Source: Morinoia aosen (Eukaryota; Arthropoda; Malacostraca; Amphipoda; Talitridae). From it: a DNA stretch of 64,000 bases. A model generated the notes under the pieces. It did no database searches. It had not been told where the DNA came from and saw only the letters and a program-made list of their open reading frames with translations. Shown piece after piece: positions 22,641 through 35,000 of this stretch; within the stretch, counting starts at the first letter, position 1, and each line of letters opens with the position of its first letter. The stretch covers positions 15,938,058 to 16,002,057 of the forward strand of contig CM059576.1 in the NCBI GenBank assembly GCA_030386875.1, given 5' to 3'. A program made the translations under genes and the position numbers.

Positions 22641-25600
22641 GCGTTTTCGCTCCGGATGAAATGAATAAGTAACACTTCGTTTTCAAAATAATGTAAGAAA
22701 AGATAAGGTAGTGTAATCCTTATTTCAGATATCTCAAAATAAAATCAACTGTTCGAATCAGCATTTTTTTGAGAATCCAGCTCAAAGATAAAATACCATT
22801 TAGAAATAATATTTTGCTATTTCTAGAAATTGTGAAGTGCGGCTTTACTATGTTAGGCTGTTGTACGAATATGTCTTCAATGAGAAATGAAATGAACCTA
22901 CCCAGTAAATAGCGCACAGGTCTGCCTGATTGCTATAATAATAAGTGAAATCAAGTGTACACACAATGAATTTAGTTGCCTAAAATGTTAGAATTGTCAA
23001 TTTCACTTCTGCAATAGCCACAGGTCATCTCCTTTCAGGAAGCAATTTGAGAGAGGTACTGCATTTTGCAGGGCACCTCAATGTTCTGTCAAGAATTCAG
23101 TCGTAAGTAGGGCGCGGACTGGAAACTGATGGTGGGTAGCGACATCTTTACTCATGTAGTCCTCGCTTTTGCAGCGCTGAGATTTACCTACACCGTACAT
23201 GTTTTAGTTGAGATTAAAAAAATATTTTTCAGTTGGGCATAGCGACCCAACTAAGGCGACAGGGCAACAGAAACACCATACAAGCTAATGGGATTACCGG
23301 CTTGGCAATTTAGGCCTAACGTTGGGCCGGTTCGATAGAGTACGTTAGCTCTACCATTCCAGTTCGACCGTTTGTTGCGTGCTGGTGTTCGTTTGTGTCG
23401 TGGGTGATAACATCTGTTAAATTTTCTTTTGGTATCAAAATACCGAAGTTTCTTAAATCAAAAAAACAAAGGTGTGTACCTAGTTTATATGTCTCTATCA
23501 TACATATAGTACACTTGCTTTATGTTGTTAGGAGTGTGAGTAATTTTTCTTGGTTAAAATTTACTTACTCTCGAACAACTGAGCAGTGAAACGGAAGACT
23601 TTAATGCTATGTTTGCAGTTTTTGTCAGTTATTGTTGGTTTTGTGGTAGGTCGCATATTGATTTTTTCCATTCAAACTTAACTAGACTTGGAGGCAAAAA
23701 TTAGTAAAGAATATTTTACCCAATCTCATCTTGCAGCAATATGACAATTGAGCCAAGTCAATGCAGAACGGAAGTGAAGACTATCCCTCGCTTGAAGTTC
23801 ATTGGCGGAGGTTGAGTGGAACAGCCCAGTTTATATTTTATTTTTAGTGAGTGTTTCTCATCTGAACGTTGTCTTATATTTTATGGCGAAGAACAGCACT
23901 CAAAATTCATTTGTCATGTTGCTGTACATTCCTTAGCCCATGTCAATTTGAACGAGCGGCTCATATTTTCAGTTCAATTCATATTGCAGATGGACCTTAG
24001 TGGAGTTGAACACTACGAATAGAACAGTTTGTTCCTGAACGAGGTTTTTCATAGAAAATTAGGATTTTGAATGAAGTTTGACGTCTCTGTTGAAATTTCT
24101 TGATTGAACTTTTAGCCCACGTGGTTGAAGTAATGCGAATCTAATGTCTGAACAAGCGTGTCAAAATTTGTGGTAAATAACAAACACGGAAACAGAAAGC
24201 AGAGATTGAGACTAGAGAGACTCGTATTAAGGTTGATTTAAATATCATTGTGAATTGGCGTTAGTACGAACTTGCTTTGTACGGCGTGTTGAATGAACTC
24301 TCGAGTTGTGATTTTAAATACTCTCTAATGGGAAAAGTACGTCATTAAATTTCACTCACTATACCTGTGGATGTGCTCATCCATATATGGAAAATTGGGT
24401 AAAATTCTGCGAACAAAGACAGCAGTTAGGTGCAATAAAAATGATAATCAATGAATGGAAGAAACTAAAATAAACATTTAGTAATTTAAGCTTTATTTCA
24501 CTGCAATGAGCTTTAAATAGTAACTGAAATAAGCCCGAGAAACATCAACCATGTTTTACTTATTTTTCAAACATTCAGACTAACTCACTCAAGTACTAGC
24601 CTTGTAATCATGGGAATGTAAAATCTATGAGCTTTAGGATAAGTCGAAGCTGTGAGAGTTGAATGCAACTTTGATATGTATAAAAACGTCAACACTGTTA
24701 CTAGGAGCCTTAATGGTTTTTAAAATTCATTGAACTCCAAATTTCACCATCTCTCTTCCTCGAAATCCTATTGTAGTATCGTGGTATTTCATCACGACAC
24801 GAGGTTTAGCCTAAGGTAGCTTTAACTACCGTATCAAGCCTTAACTTCGTGGAGTAGGAAAAGAAATCTCTCAGTAAGGTTCCTATTCTTGAATTCTCTC
24901 TTAGATACACCGACTCTGCTTATAAGCTATAGCGCTCGGAAGTTAGACAAGGCTCTTCCGGTGCATGCCAATGCGATGCGCCCCAAAGGCACGGCTTCCG
25001 GCGGAGGTCGCATTACGACATATGACCTGAACGCGATAAGGCATCCGGCGCAAACCTCATCTCCGGAAATCCCATAAACACAACGATGCCTACTTCACAA
25101 CATAACACCTATGCTGTGAATTTTTTACGCATATTCAATGTTCAGCACTAGTGCTCACAATAACTACCTACAGCCATTTCCTGACATAACTCGTTTCATT
25201 AATTTTTTGTATTCGTTCATCGTTTTGGGTGCACGCATTTATATCAGTGTCCGCCATCCCTTCGAGGAGTGTGGCTCGGAGTGAATATAACTTGATTTGA
25301 CTCGACATTTCCGACAAGGCTAGTGTTAGTGTCAAAGTTATCACTGATGAGCCCAAATCCTAGTGTTCAAAATAGGAGCACAAACAAACAAGTATATGGT
25401 TGTTGCGTGAGCAGGCATAATTTCTCATTGACTCTTTTCAATTCCCCATAGGAATGGAACCCAAAATTGAGATTCTTCTTTTTTTCATTTCCGCTTGAGT
25501 AAATCAATCAATTGAAATTTTACTAAAATAATTGAAGTTTCAATACAAACGATGAATCTCATTATCACGTCGCCAGACGTATAGGGTTGTGGATTTCAAT

Positions 25601-25963
25601 GACCGAATCCAATTGGCCGGATAATTAGAAAAGTGAAGCGCTCTCACGCTCTTATAACAAAGGAACTTTCTTTGAGGTCCCTCTCGGAATGTGGGCGCAC
25701 TCTAATGCCGAAACCTGCTCGAGAAATTTGTCTTCATGTTTTCCCGGGGCTTATTAGGTTGTATTTACCACATGCCTTTCGTTTCGAACAGTTATTTTTT
25801 ATTTCATTTTTTTTATTAAAATTTATTTTGTATTGCATATCATGAAAACGCAAAAAAAACGGTGATTTTACACCGAACTTTCAAGTTTTTACTGTTTATC
25901 TGTTATGTAAATTGCCATCAATTACTTGCGTCTTTTTGAGTGACTTGAAATATTTTTTTACAG
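22641..25963. other. Region upstream of the USP coding start; no gene recognised
   Basis: Should contain the promoter and any 5' untranslated exon of the protease gene, because a splice-acceptor-like TTTTTTACAG ends at 25963. No TATA, initiator or donor could be assigned with confidence. The short frame at 24889-25077 is unrecognised. Confidence 0.35.
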
Positions 25964-25995
25964 GTGATCTCCGTACAACTTTTACAGTAAACAGA

Positions 25996-26037
25996 ATGGG
26001 CAGGAAAGGCAAAAACCACTCCCGCGCAGCTAAATGG
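25996..26037 (+). CDS. USP coding exon 1 (initiator)
   Basis: Starts ATGGGC at 25996 and encodes MGRKGKNHSRAAKW, basic and possibly disordered. The donor GTGAGTAG begins at 26038, phase 0. An acceptor-like site ends at 25963, so the exon probably has a 32-nt leader here and a further 5' exon. ATG context GAATGG is acceptable. Confidence 0.7.
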
Positions 26038-29000
26038 GTGAGTAGAGTGGAATAGGCGATTCTCCATTACTAAGTGTATCAGTTTTATTTCAAAAGACTT
26101 CTACTTCGAATAACTATTGAAAGCTCAAAATTTTAATATTGTTCCTTTAAGTTTCCTGGATTTTTTAATACAATAGCAGTATGCCCCGATGTAATTAGTC
26201 AAGGTTTTTATTTAGTTGACCACTTTTTATATTCAAAACCAACTTTGTAAAAATATTTGAGGAATTAATAATTTACACATATATGTCTTCTAAAGACTTT
26301 TGTATGCCAAGAAAATAATACATAATTACCAAAACAAGTACGAACATGTAATAAAAAACATGTATAAATAGTGTACGATATAAAATATTTTTTCTTGTCG
26401 ATTTGAACAAACATCAGCTGTAGGTAACGGTGAACTATCGTCAGATCGTTTCTGTCAATCGACTATTTAATAAAACAATTGCAAATGGTGTAAAAAATGT
26501 TGACATTTGAAAAAGAACTAAGCGCAACTTTTTCGACAATTTAACCTTCGACCAGTACACCGATTCCACGGTCGACAGAGCTAAAAAGCGCGTTTTGGGC
26601 CTTTCCTATGTCGAATGCGGTGAAAACACCCGTTATAGAACACTCTCTTCGCCCACTATGTAATCGGTCACTGATACAGCGAGCTTTTATTTGAAAATTA
26701 ATGTACTTTCCTTCTTCTAGTTCTTATGCATTATTTGTCAAATGTGCTTGTGATGACAATTCGAATAATTTCGCACATTCCAGGTCAATGCCGATGACCT
26801 CGACGCGGTTTTCCAGCAGCCCATAAGAGCACAGCAGCAAGGTGAGTCACAAGCTCACACAGCGAACCAAACATAAGTGAACATCAATTTTATTCCTCAT
26901 GATTCGCTTAGTATGAAAATCTTTTTTCTTTAACTCCGTTCAACCGCATAGTGGACGGAGGAATTTACTCATTCGATCCGCGTATGTTTTGCTTTGGGAC
27001 AAGTAAATTTTGATGGAGTTTGCTTATTTTGCAACAGAATTAAGTTGAAGTTTCTCCTGTTATCACTGTTGGAACAGCCAATATTTTTTTCAACCTTAAA
27101 AGCTGAAGGTTAATTTAAGTTGACCAGTCCAAACTAGTAGGTTAGCCCCGTCACTAACCGGCCACCGCCATACTAAATAATTAACATGAATTGGAGTAAG
27201 GAAATTAAGATAAACGAAGAACAAGAAGTTTTATTCGAGAAATTTGCAGCACATATCGATTCCTCAAACAGAATAAACGACACGAGGAGGCGGCTATAGG
27301 ACGGCAACGAGCTCCCTACACTAGAATAGTAATAGAATTGGCACAGCAAAGAAATACACAGGACGCCCAGATCCCGCACGCCGGCACCAAAACAAGAACC
27401 GCTCATCTGCACTTCACCGTAGCTATAATCCTAATAAAAATTCAACCTATCAGTGATTAATTTGATTTTGGTGCGGAAGAATACGTGCCACGTATTCCGC
27501 CAGGCAGTAGGAAACTTACTTAATATAGTTCTTTATTTAATAAGCAAAACATACAGTAATTTTACCACTGTAAATAAATTCATTTGGGAAAATAAATCAG
27601 AGCTAAGCAACGGGGTATGAATAATTAAACAAGGTTTACAAAATTGAACCAAATACTAAATTTCGAAGCAAGAGGGTTTTCCGCTAACGCGGAGAAATTC
27701 CGCCATAGAATTCGCTAGAGAAAAATTAAATTTCAGAAAAAAACGTATCCCACAACCGCCACCTCCCCATGAAATCTTTGCTTTGGAAAACAAAAGATCT
27801 CTCATATCTTAGCCTGCGAAGACCTGGAGTTGGGACAGCGACTATCCCAACACTACGCCCGCGGCCAAAGAAATTGTATTACAAACTTCGAACGCTTAAC
27901 TTCTAAGTCTAGGAAAGGGAACAAACCGCTTTACAAGTTAATCCGAGCGCTCTGCGACTAAATTGTTCACAACAAAAGTTCGACACATAGTCTTTCACCA
28001 GTTCAAAATAGAGAGGTTATGGCAAACCTCCAGCCGCCATACACTTTATTCTTCGAGCGGCAACATTTTTCGCATGTCTATCCATATTCAAGGTTGCAAC
28101 CTCATTTTCCTCAGCAGAGGAAGGCTCACACATTTCATCATCGCTAAGTTCAGGATAAATACTATCCAGGTCAAGTGGACACAAATTATAAAGAGCAGTT
28201 TCGACAACTAGACCGTTAGGTCTCTTAATTTTCACAGACAAAATTTCGGAGTATTGCTAGGCCTAAATAGAACTCCTTCATTTTTGAAAGGCACCCTAGG
28301 TCCTCGAGAGGAATTAAGTTTACAAGGGAGTCCTTGCTCCCTCAAGCTAGCATGATAGTCATCGTAAAACACGCGCGCGAATTATTTTAGTAGTGCTTCT
28401 CTATCATCTAACAAATCAATGATATCAGAAAGGACAGTGCTGTTGACGTTTCTTTGCCAAACTTCCAATAATTTATCAGGATCAGGGCTGAGATTAGAAT
28501 ATAACTGCTTGTGACTCAAGAAAGAAATGGGGGTTGAAATTTTGGAATTTTCGTTAGGTGAAACATAAGTTAGGGGCCTGCTATTCAATGTAACAATATC
28601 ATCCGTTATCAAAGTATAGAAAAAGGAAATTGACATCTGTTTTTTCCCAATTGTTTTATATATGCAAGCTTTAACAATACCTACTAGTCTCTCGTAAAGT
28701 GAGCCAGCTGTGGGGCTATACACTGGAATAAAATTGAAATGTATATTATGGTCAGAAAATTCATTGGTAATAGCAGGATTTTGCCACAACGTAGCTGAAA
28801 GCTCCGAGCCCTTCGTGAATGTTTTCGCATTATCACAGAAAACTATTTTAGGTATCCCCCTGTAATTCATGAAACGTTTAAATGCAAGTAGAAATTCTTC
28901 TACCGAAAGGTCAAAAGTTATTTCTAAATGGCACGCTCTAGCAGCAAAGCAAGTCATTATCAACAAATAAGTTTTCATTTTATTGCCATTAACATCTATT

Positions 29001-32000
29001 GTTCTAAAGGGTCCTGCATAATCTATCCCTGTAGTAGAGAACGGGGACAGCACTTGCTTCCTATAATCAGGCTATGTAGGAGCATCAGGATTTCTATAGA
29101 ATTTTCCTTGGTATTTTTTACAAGTGACGCATTTAGATGTAACTCTACTAATGGCCGAACGTGCATTCGTAAGCCAAATTCCTGCTGCTCTCAAATGAGA
29201 GAGCGTAATGGATAGTCCCATATGTTGGGCTTTACTGTGGTAATGAGTTATAAAAGCCTGCCGAGATGACTAGAACCTTTAATTAATACGGGATTTACAC
29301 TGTCGTAAGAAAACTCCTCCCCAATTTGAAGTCTACCTCGAGACCTAAGCAACCCATCCCTGTCAGCAAATACTCTCAAGTTACGGCACAGCGGAGGGCA
29401 GCTAGCATCAGTCGTATCTGGTAACTGCAAAAATTTGACAACGTCGTAGAAATAACAGTCTTGATGAAATTTCACTATGGAATTAAAAGCTTTCTCTCTC
29501 AAACTAACAAGGTTGAAGGGTCTTGTCCTAAATTTTGAGATTGCAACAAAAATAGTAATTACTCTACGAATTAATCCATCACGAGTAGAAAAGTTATCAA
29601 TATCAATTGGGAATGCGGCACCACAATTTGGAGGCCCCTAGATCCCGAGTGCAGGAGCCGCGCCGACAGCGACCGTTCGGGGAGGCCCCCCCCCCCCCCA
29701 ACGAGGAGCCGTCCAGAGCACCTTCAGTGCAAGAGCCAACAACCACGGGAAGGGAGGCCGTCCCGGCCACCGCCGACCCGACGCACACCTCCGGAGTCTC
29801 AGGAAGAACCTCTGCACATAACGCACTGGTTATTTTCAGAAAATCTTTAGCTTTGGCTGGCCTAGTAAGCAAATCCGCTCTGTTTTCTTCCGATCGTACA
29901 TGATAAAAATTACATTTTACAAATAAGGGAACTTCTTTCAGAGAAATCAAGCGATTTGACACAAAGACATTTTTCGTTAGAGGAGGCCTGCTCTGAATCT
30001 CAGCTAGGGCTATGGTACTGTCACTCAAGATTCTAACAGATTCAATGTTAACATTTTTGAAACCCACGCTAGATGAAAGTCGAGACAAAAATAAAATTGC
30101 ATTATAAATGGCGAGGAACTCCAGTTTTGGAAGCGTTGACGGAGATTTGCCTCTTACATGAGAAGCACAATAGATGAAGGAGTAAACGCCATTTTGCAGA
30201 CAAACTACGAAACCGTGTGCGACGGCAGAAGCATCACAGTATGCTACAAGAAAACATGGAATGTCTGCATTAAAGGAGGCTCTTGGTAATTTAAATTCAT
30301 TTGCAGGCAGTTTGTTGAAATTTTCTGCTAGTGATCTCCATTCCTCTCTGAGATGAGCCAACAATGGAGTATCCCAATGGTAATCGGGAACGCTTGACTT
30401 TTGCAAAAACAATCTAAGAGGCAGGACAAATGGAGCAAGTAAGTCAAGCGGATCATAGATGGAAGCCCCAGCGCTAACTCCAGCTCTCTTCGTTTCAGCA
30501 CAAGAACTAATAGGTGAAATGTTCAGAGAAATTTCATCTTCAAATGAATTATAGACGAGCCCCAGAACCTTCATCCTACCAGGATCCAAACACACAACAT
30601 CACTACAGAATGAACCTTGAAGAGGTCTTAAGTTTGTACAAAATTGTTGCAGCCTAAATCCTTCCTCCATCTTCCATGGCAGGAAGAAGACTATTACAAG
30701 AAGACGTTAAACTTTCCGAGCAATTGGACGTAAGAATTATGTTGTCCATGTAGATTTTTTCACTAATAATTTCTTTGACAGGGCTAGAAAACTTCTGCGC
30801 ACGCAATTTCAATATATACAGAAGAAAAAAGGGGGACAAGGAAAAACCAAACAGTACGGCAGCAAACCTAAAATACGAAAACGTACCCTCATGAAACAGA
30901 ACAAAAGCAAACGAGTTACGATCCTCTACCTTTTTCAGCTTGATATTCAAGAAAGCTTTTTAATATCAGAAAGAAATGCGTATTTATTCGACCTAAAATA
31001 AATTAACATGGGCAACAGATTAGCCAGAAGGTTAGGAGCACACGGTACGGCGTCGTTCAGACTATATGAATTTCTAACAGGTAAGCTAGCATTAAATACA
31101 GGGCGGATGGAGAAGGTGGATGACTCTTTAATTACAGCTCTATGAGGCAAGAATTTATAAAGATTAGGAACAATTTTGTTCAGGAGGCGTTCGATTATAC
31201 CATCCCGTTCAAACTGAAGGAATATGTCGTTATATTTCTGGGCAGCCCCCATCTTCACATTTCCATGGTAGTTGGAGACTGCAATTTTTTTACATAAAAT
31301 GAAATTGTTCGGTATACGAGAATGAATTTCTTTAATCCACGGCACTTCCACAAAATAGTTAGAACCGTCGTAGCATACAGTCTCCTCGAATTTTTTGAAG
31401 AGATCAACAGAATTTACCTCATAGCCCCGATTGGGCTGAACAGTTTCACTGTTCTGTTGCCAATGACTGAACTGTTCTATTGAACATTCCTGTTCTTCCA
31501 GGACCAAATGATCGGCTTCAGATAACAAAGGAAATTTTTGCCGTGGTGAAATGTTATTAGGGAAGCTATTTGGAACTTCCATTAGATTCTGATGCTACTT
31601 CAGCGTCAGACTTTACCAGATAATGACAGAGTTTCTTTTCTCGAGCATTTTTAGTTTTTCGGTTAGGTTTAATCGCTTTCAAACTAGAATTCTTTACAAC
31701 CATACCAATCAAAGGTTCCGAACTGGATTTTACCCCGGCAAAATGTAAAGGAATAAATCCGTCCGTGAGCCGTAGGCAAGTAATTCCTGCCAAATTTACT
31801 ATTTCAATAGGTGTGAATGAAGATAAACAATCTGTACCTAAGACTCCTATTTTTACAAGCCCGTCTGAATGCTTTACAGCTCTGAACGAAGGAGAAACAG
31901 GAATTTCTGTCCTCGCAAAATTCTATCGCCCTCTTAATATTGGCAAGGTTAACATTAAATTCCAAATCTAACAAAGCAGTAGCTGAAAGCACGGCCTCAT

Positions 32001-35000
32001 CACCACCAGGCAGAATTACTGAAACATTTGTCCCCCAAGCACGAACCTTATCAACTCTACCCAATTTAGACAAGGAAATAATTTTACAATTTTTACACGA
32101 GTTTGCCACACTTTCAACCGTATTTCTATTTAAGAGTGAACACTGCGCACCAGTATCAAGAATTACATTGAGAACTTTAGAATTTCCCGCAGCTCCACAT
32201 CTCAAAGCAATCACAGGTAGAAAAGGCACAGGCGAGCCTGCGACGCTATGTGACTTCGAAAAATGTTTGAACTTAGGACAAAGAGGAGACACGTGACTTT
32301 GACTTGAACAAATACTACACGGGAAAGGTAAACTATTTATACATGTCCCCGTCTCATGTTTACTACTGAAGCAAGATGAACAAAGTTTCAATGCTATGAC
32401 TCGAGACTGTCTACTCTGGAAGTCTGGATACTTCCGACACCTGAAGCTAGAGTGTGCGGAGGAACGCCAAAACTTACAGTTTACAACCCTATCAGCTTTA
32501 GAACCCTTAGCCCTTAGATTGGCCCCCGACGTTAGGTTGGCACTACTGCCTGCCCCACCAACGCAAGGTTGCGTATTATTGACGCAAAAACTATCCATCA
32601 GATTCTCAGCAGCACTGGTAGAATGCCCTAACTCAAATCCCCTGGACCTGTCTGCAGCATTTCTATCAGTCAAACTTTTATTTTTAATATTCAGAGCAGC
32701 AATCACATCCAAATAATTTTTCAAAATGTCTGTCACAGAGGGGTAACTGTTATCTACTTTCCTAATTTACAAGGGAAAAGTAAGAAGGAAGAGTGTCTTT
32801 CAATTTTCTTGCTAACATGCGACCACAACCTTCCTCCTCGATATTAATTCCCAACGATGTCAAGTCGTGCACTTAAAACTGATCCTTTATTTGCATCAAA
32901 TTACGAACCGACTTCATGCACAGAAGCTCGCCCATTAGATGATCGATTATAGCTTTTTTATCGTAGAAGGTGTTCTGCAGGAGCTTTATCGCCTTCTCAA
33001 AAGTAGGAAGATTCTCTACCAACGCCAAGGGAGAACCCCTCAACCGACTCTTCTTTAAGATCAACTTTTGGCTATCAGTCAAATGAGGTGAAGCCTCTAA
33101 TGCATTTGAAAATTTCTTCCAAAAATGAAAATATTCCAAACAGGATTTGTCATTGCCTGAGAACACGGAGAGCTCCAACGTTGGCAACTTAAAAGGCAAG
33201 GTGGTACTAGGAACACTAACCCTTTTGAGGGACACTTCTACAGTATCTAATTCCGACAAAAGTTTTTCTAATTTCAAAATATATTTAGCAAGATCAGAAT
33301 CTACTTCATTTAGTTTATCTTCCAAACGATCGGAAGAAGTCTCATCGGTTATGGCTTCTATTAGGAGAAGCTCATTCTCTTATTTTCACTAATTTGGACT
33401 TAACCTATTCGATATAAGAGGCTACTACCGAAACAGACGTCAATGAACTAACAAGTCCTCCAATGATAGCAGAACGCTTAGTTATAGATTGTTTCAGACC
33501 AGAAATACGCTTTTTAATAGAGACAGACATTATGAATTAGAGGCACCAAAAGGATGGTTCAATATGTAGAGGATCATTTAACACTGACCACCACCAAATA
33601 CATCTACACTGAACATAGCTCAGTCTATCAGTAACAGCAGGTAAATATGAAGCAGCTCGTTACCGGAAGTTCAGTAGACACCAGTGTAGAAGGAGTCCAC
33701 TGGGAGAGGAGCTGTAGACCTTCCCTATTCAGGCAAGGCGTGACGAGTTGCAACAAGCGCCGCTATAACGAATTTCCTGGGGAAGTTATTATTTTGAAAG
33801 TGATGACATCCCACGAAGAAACATCCCCAATGCAGAACCTATCCCGAGTTAGTGCGACAAGCCAAAGTGATTCTTAAAATTTGCAATTTCGTAGTAATAG
33901 GAGTATAATAACTGATCAGCATAGATGCCGAAGAAGGGCTGGCGAACGCAATGAATTGTCTCAGATCGGCGAAGACCAGCATGAAGACTGTGCAACTGTA
34001 TGAATTTCACATACAACTATGTGGGGTGCAGGGCCAGCTGAAGTACAGGGTCCCGCAGTGACAGCCACCCAATACGGCGAAGCGAGAAGGCACAGCGTTA
34101 GGCGGCAACCGTCGTAGGAGAGTCGGTGCCCCGCCACAGACGCGCAATGCCAGGGTCCGTGACACCGACGCACGAGACCTGGCGCCCTACGTAACTGGTG
34201 CCACACAATTTAGAATAATAAAGCGGAAACCAGGATTGTATAGATATCATAAGGAGAAAATACTTCGAAGAAAAGTCTGCAGAAACTAAGATCAAACCAT
34301 AAGCCAACCACTGAGAGAATGAAATTTATCGAACTGTTGGAACAGCCAATATTTTTCAACCTTAAAAGCCGAAGGTTAATTAAAGTTGGCCAGTCCAAAC
34401 TAGTAGGTTAGCCCCGTCACCAACCGGCCACCGCCATACTAAATAATTAACATGAATTGGAGTACGGAAATTCAGATAAACGAAGAACAAGAAGTTTTAT
34501 TCGAGAAATTTGCAGCACATATCGATTCCTCAAACAGAATAAACGACAGGAAGAGGCGGCTATAGGACGGCAACGAGCTCCCAACACTAGAATAGTAATA
34601 GAATTGGCACACCAAAGAAATACACAGGACGCCCAGATCCCGCACGCCGGCACCAAAACAAGAACTGCACATCTGCACTTCACCGTAGCTATAATCCTAA
34701 TAAAAATTCAACCTATCAATGATTAATTTGATTTCGGTGCGGAAGAATACGTGCCACGTATTCCGCCAGGCAGTAGGAAACTTACATAATATAGTTCTTT
34801 ATTTAATAAGCAAAATATACAGTAATTTTACCACCTTAAATAAATTCATTTGGGAAAATAAATCAGAGCTAAGCAACGGGGTATGAATAATTAAACAAGG
34901 TTTACAAAATTGAACCAAATACTAAATTTCGAAGCAAGAGGGTTTTCCGCTAACGCGGAGAAATTCCGCCATATAATTCGCTAGAGAAAAATTAAATTTC

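Noticed and set aside
24889..25077. 62-codon frame upstream of the USP gene
   Set aside because: GC-richer than its surroundings but no domain, splice partner or start context supports a gene.
27173..27412. 79-codon frame in the BEL LTR (and its twin at 34472-34678)
   Set aside because: Lies wholly in the LTR, shared by both copies, overlaps other frames, no domain.
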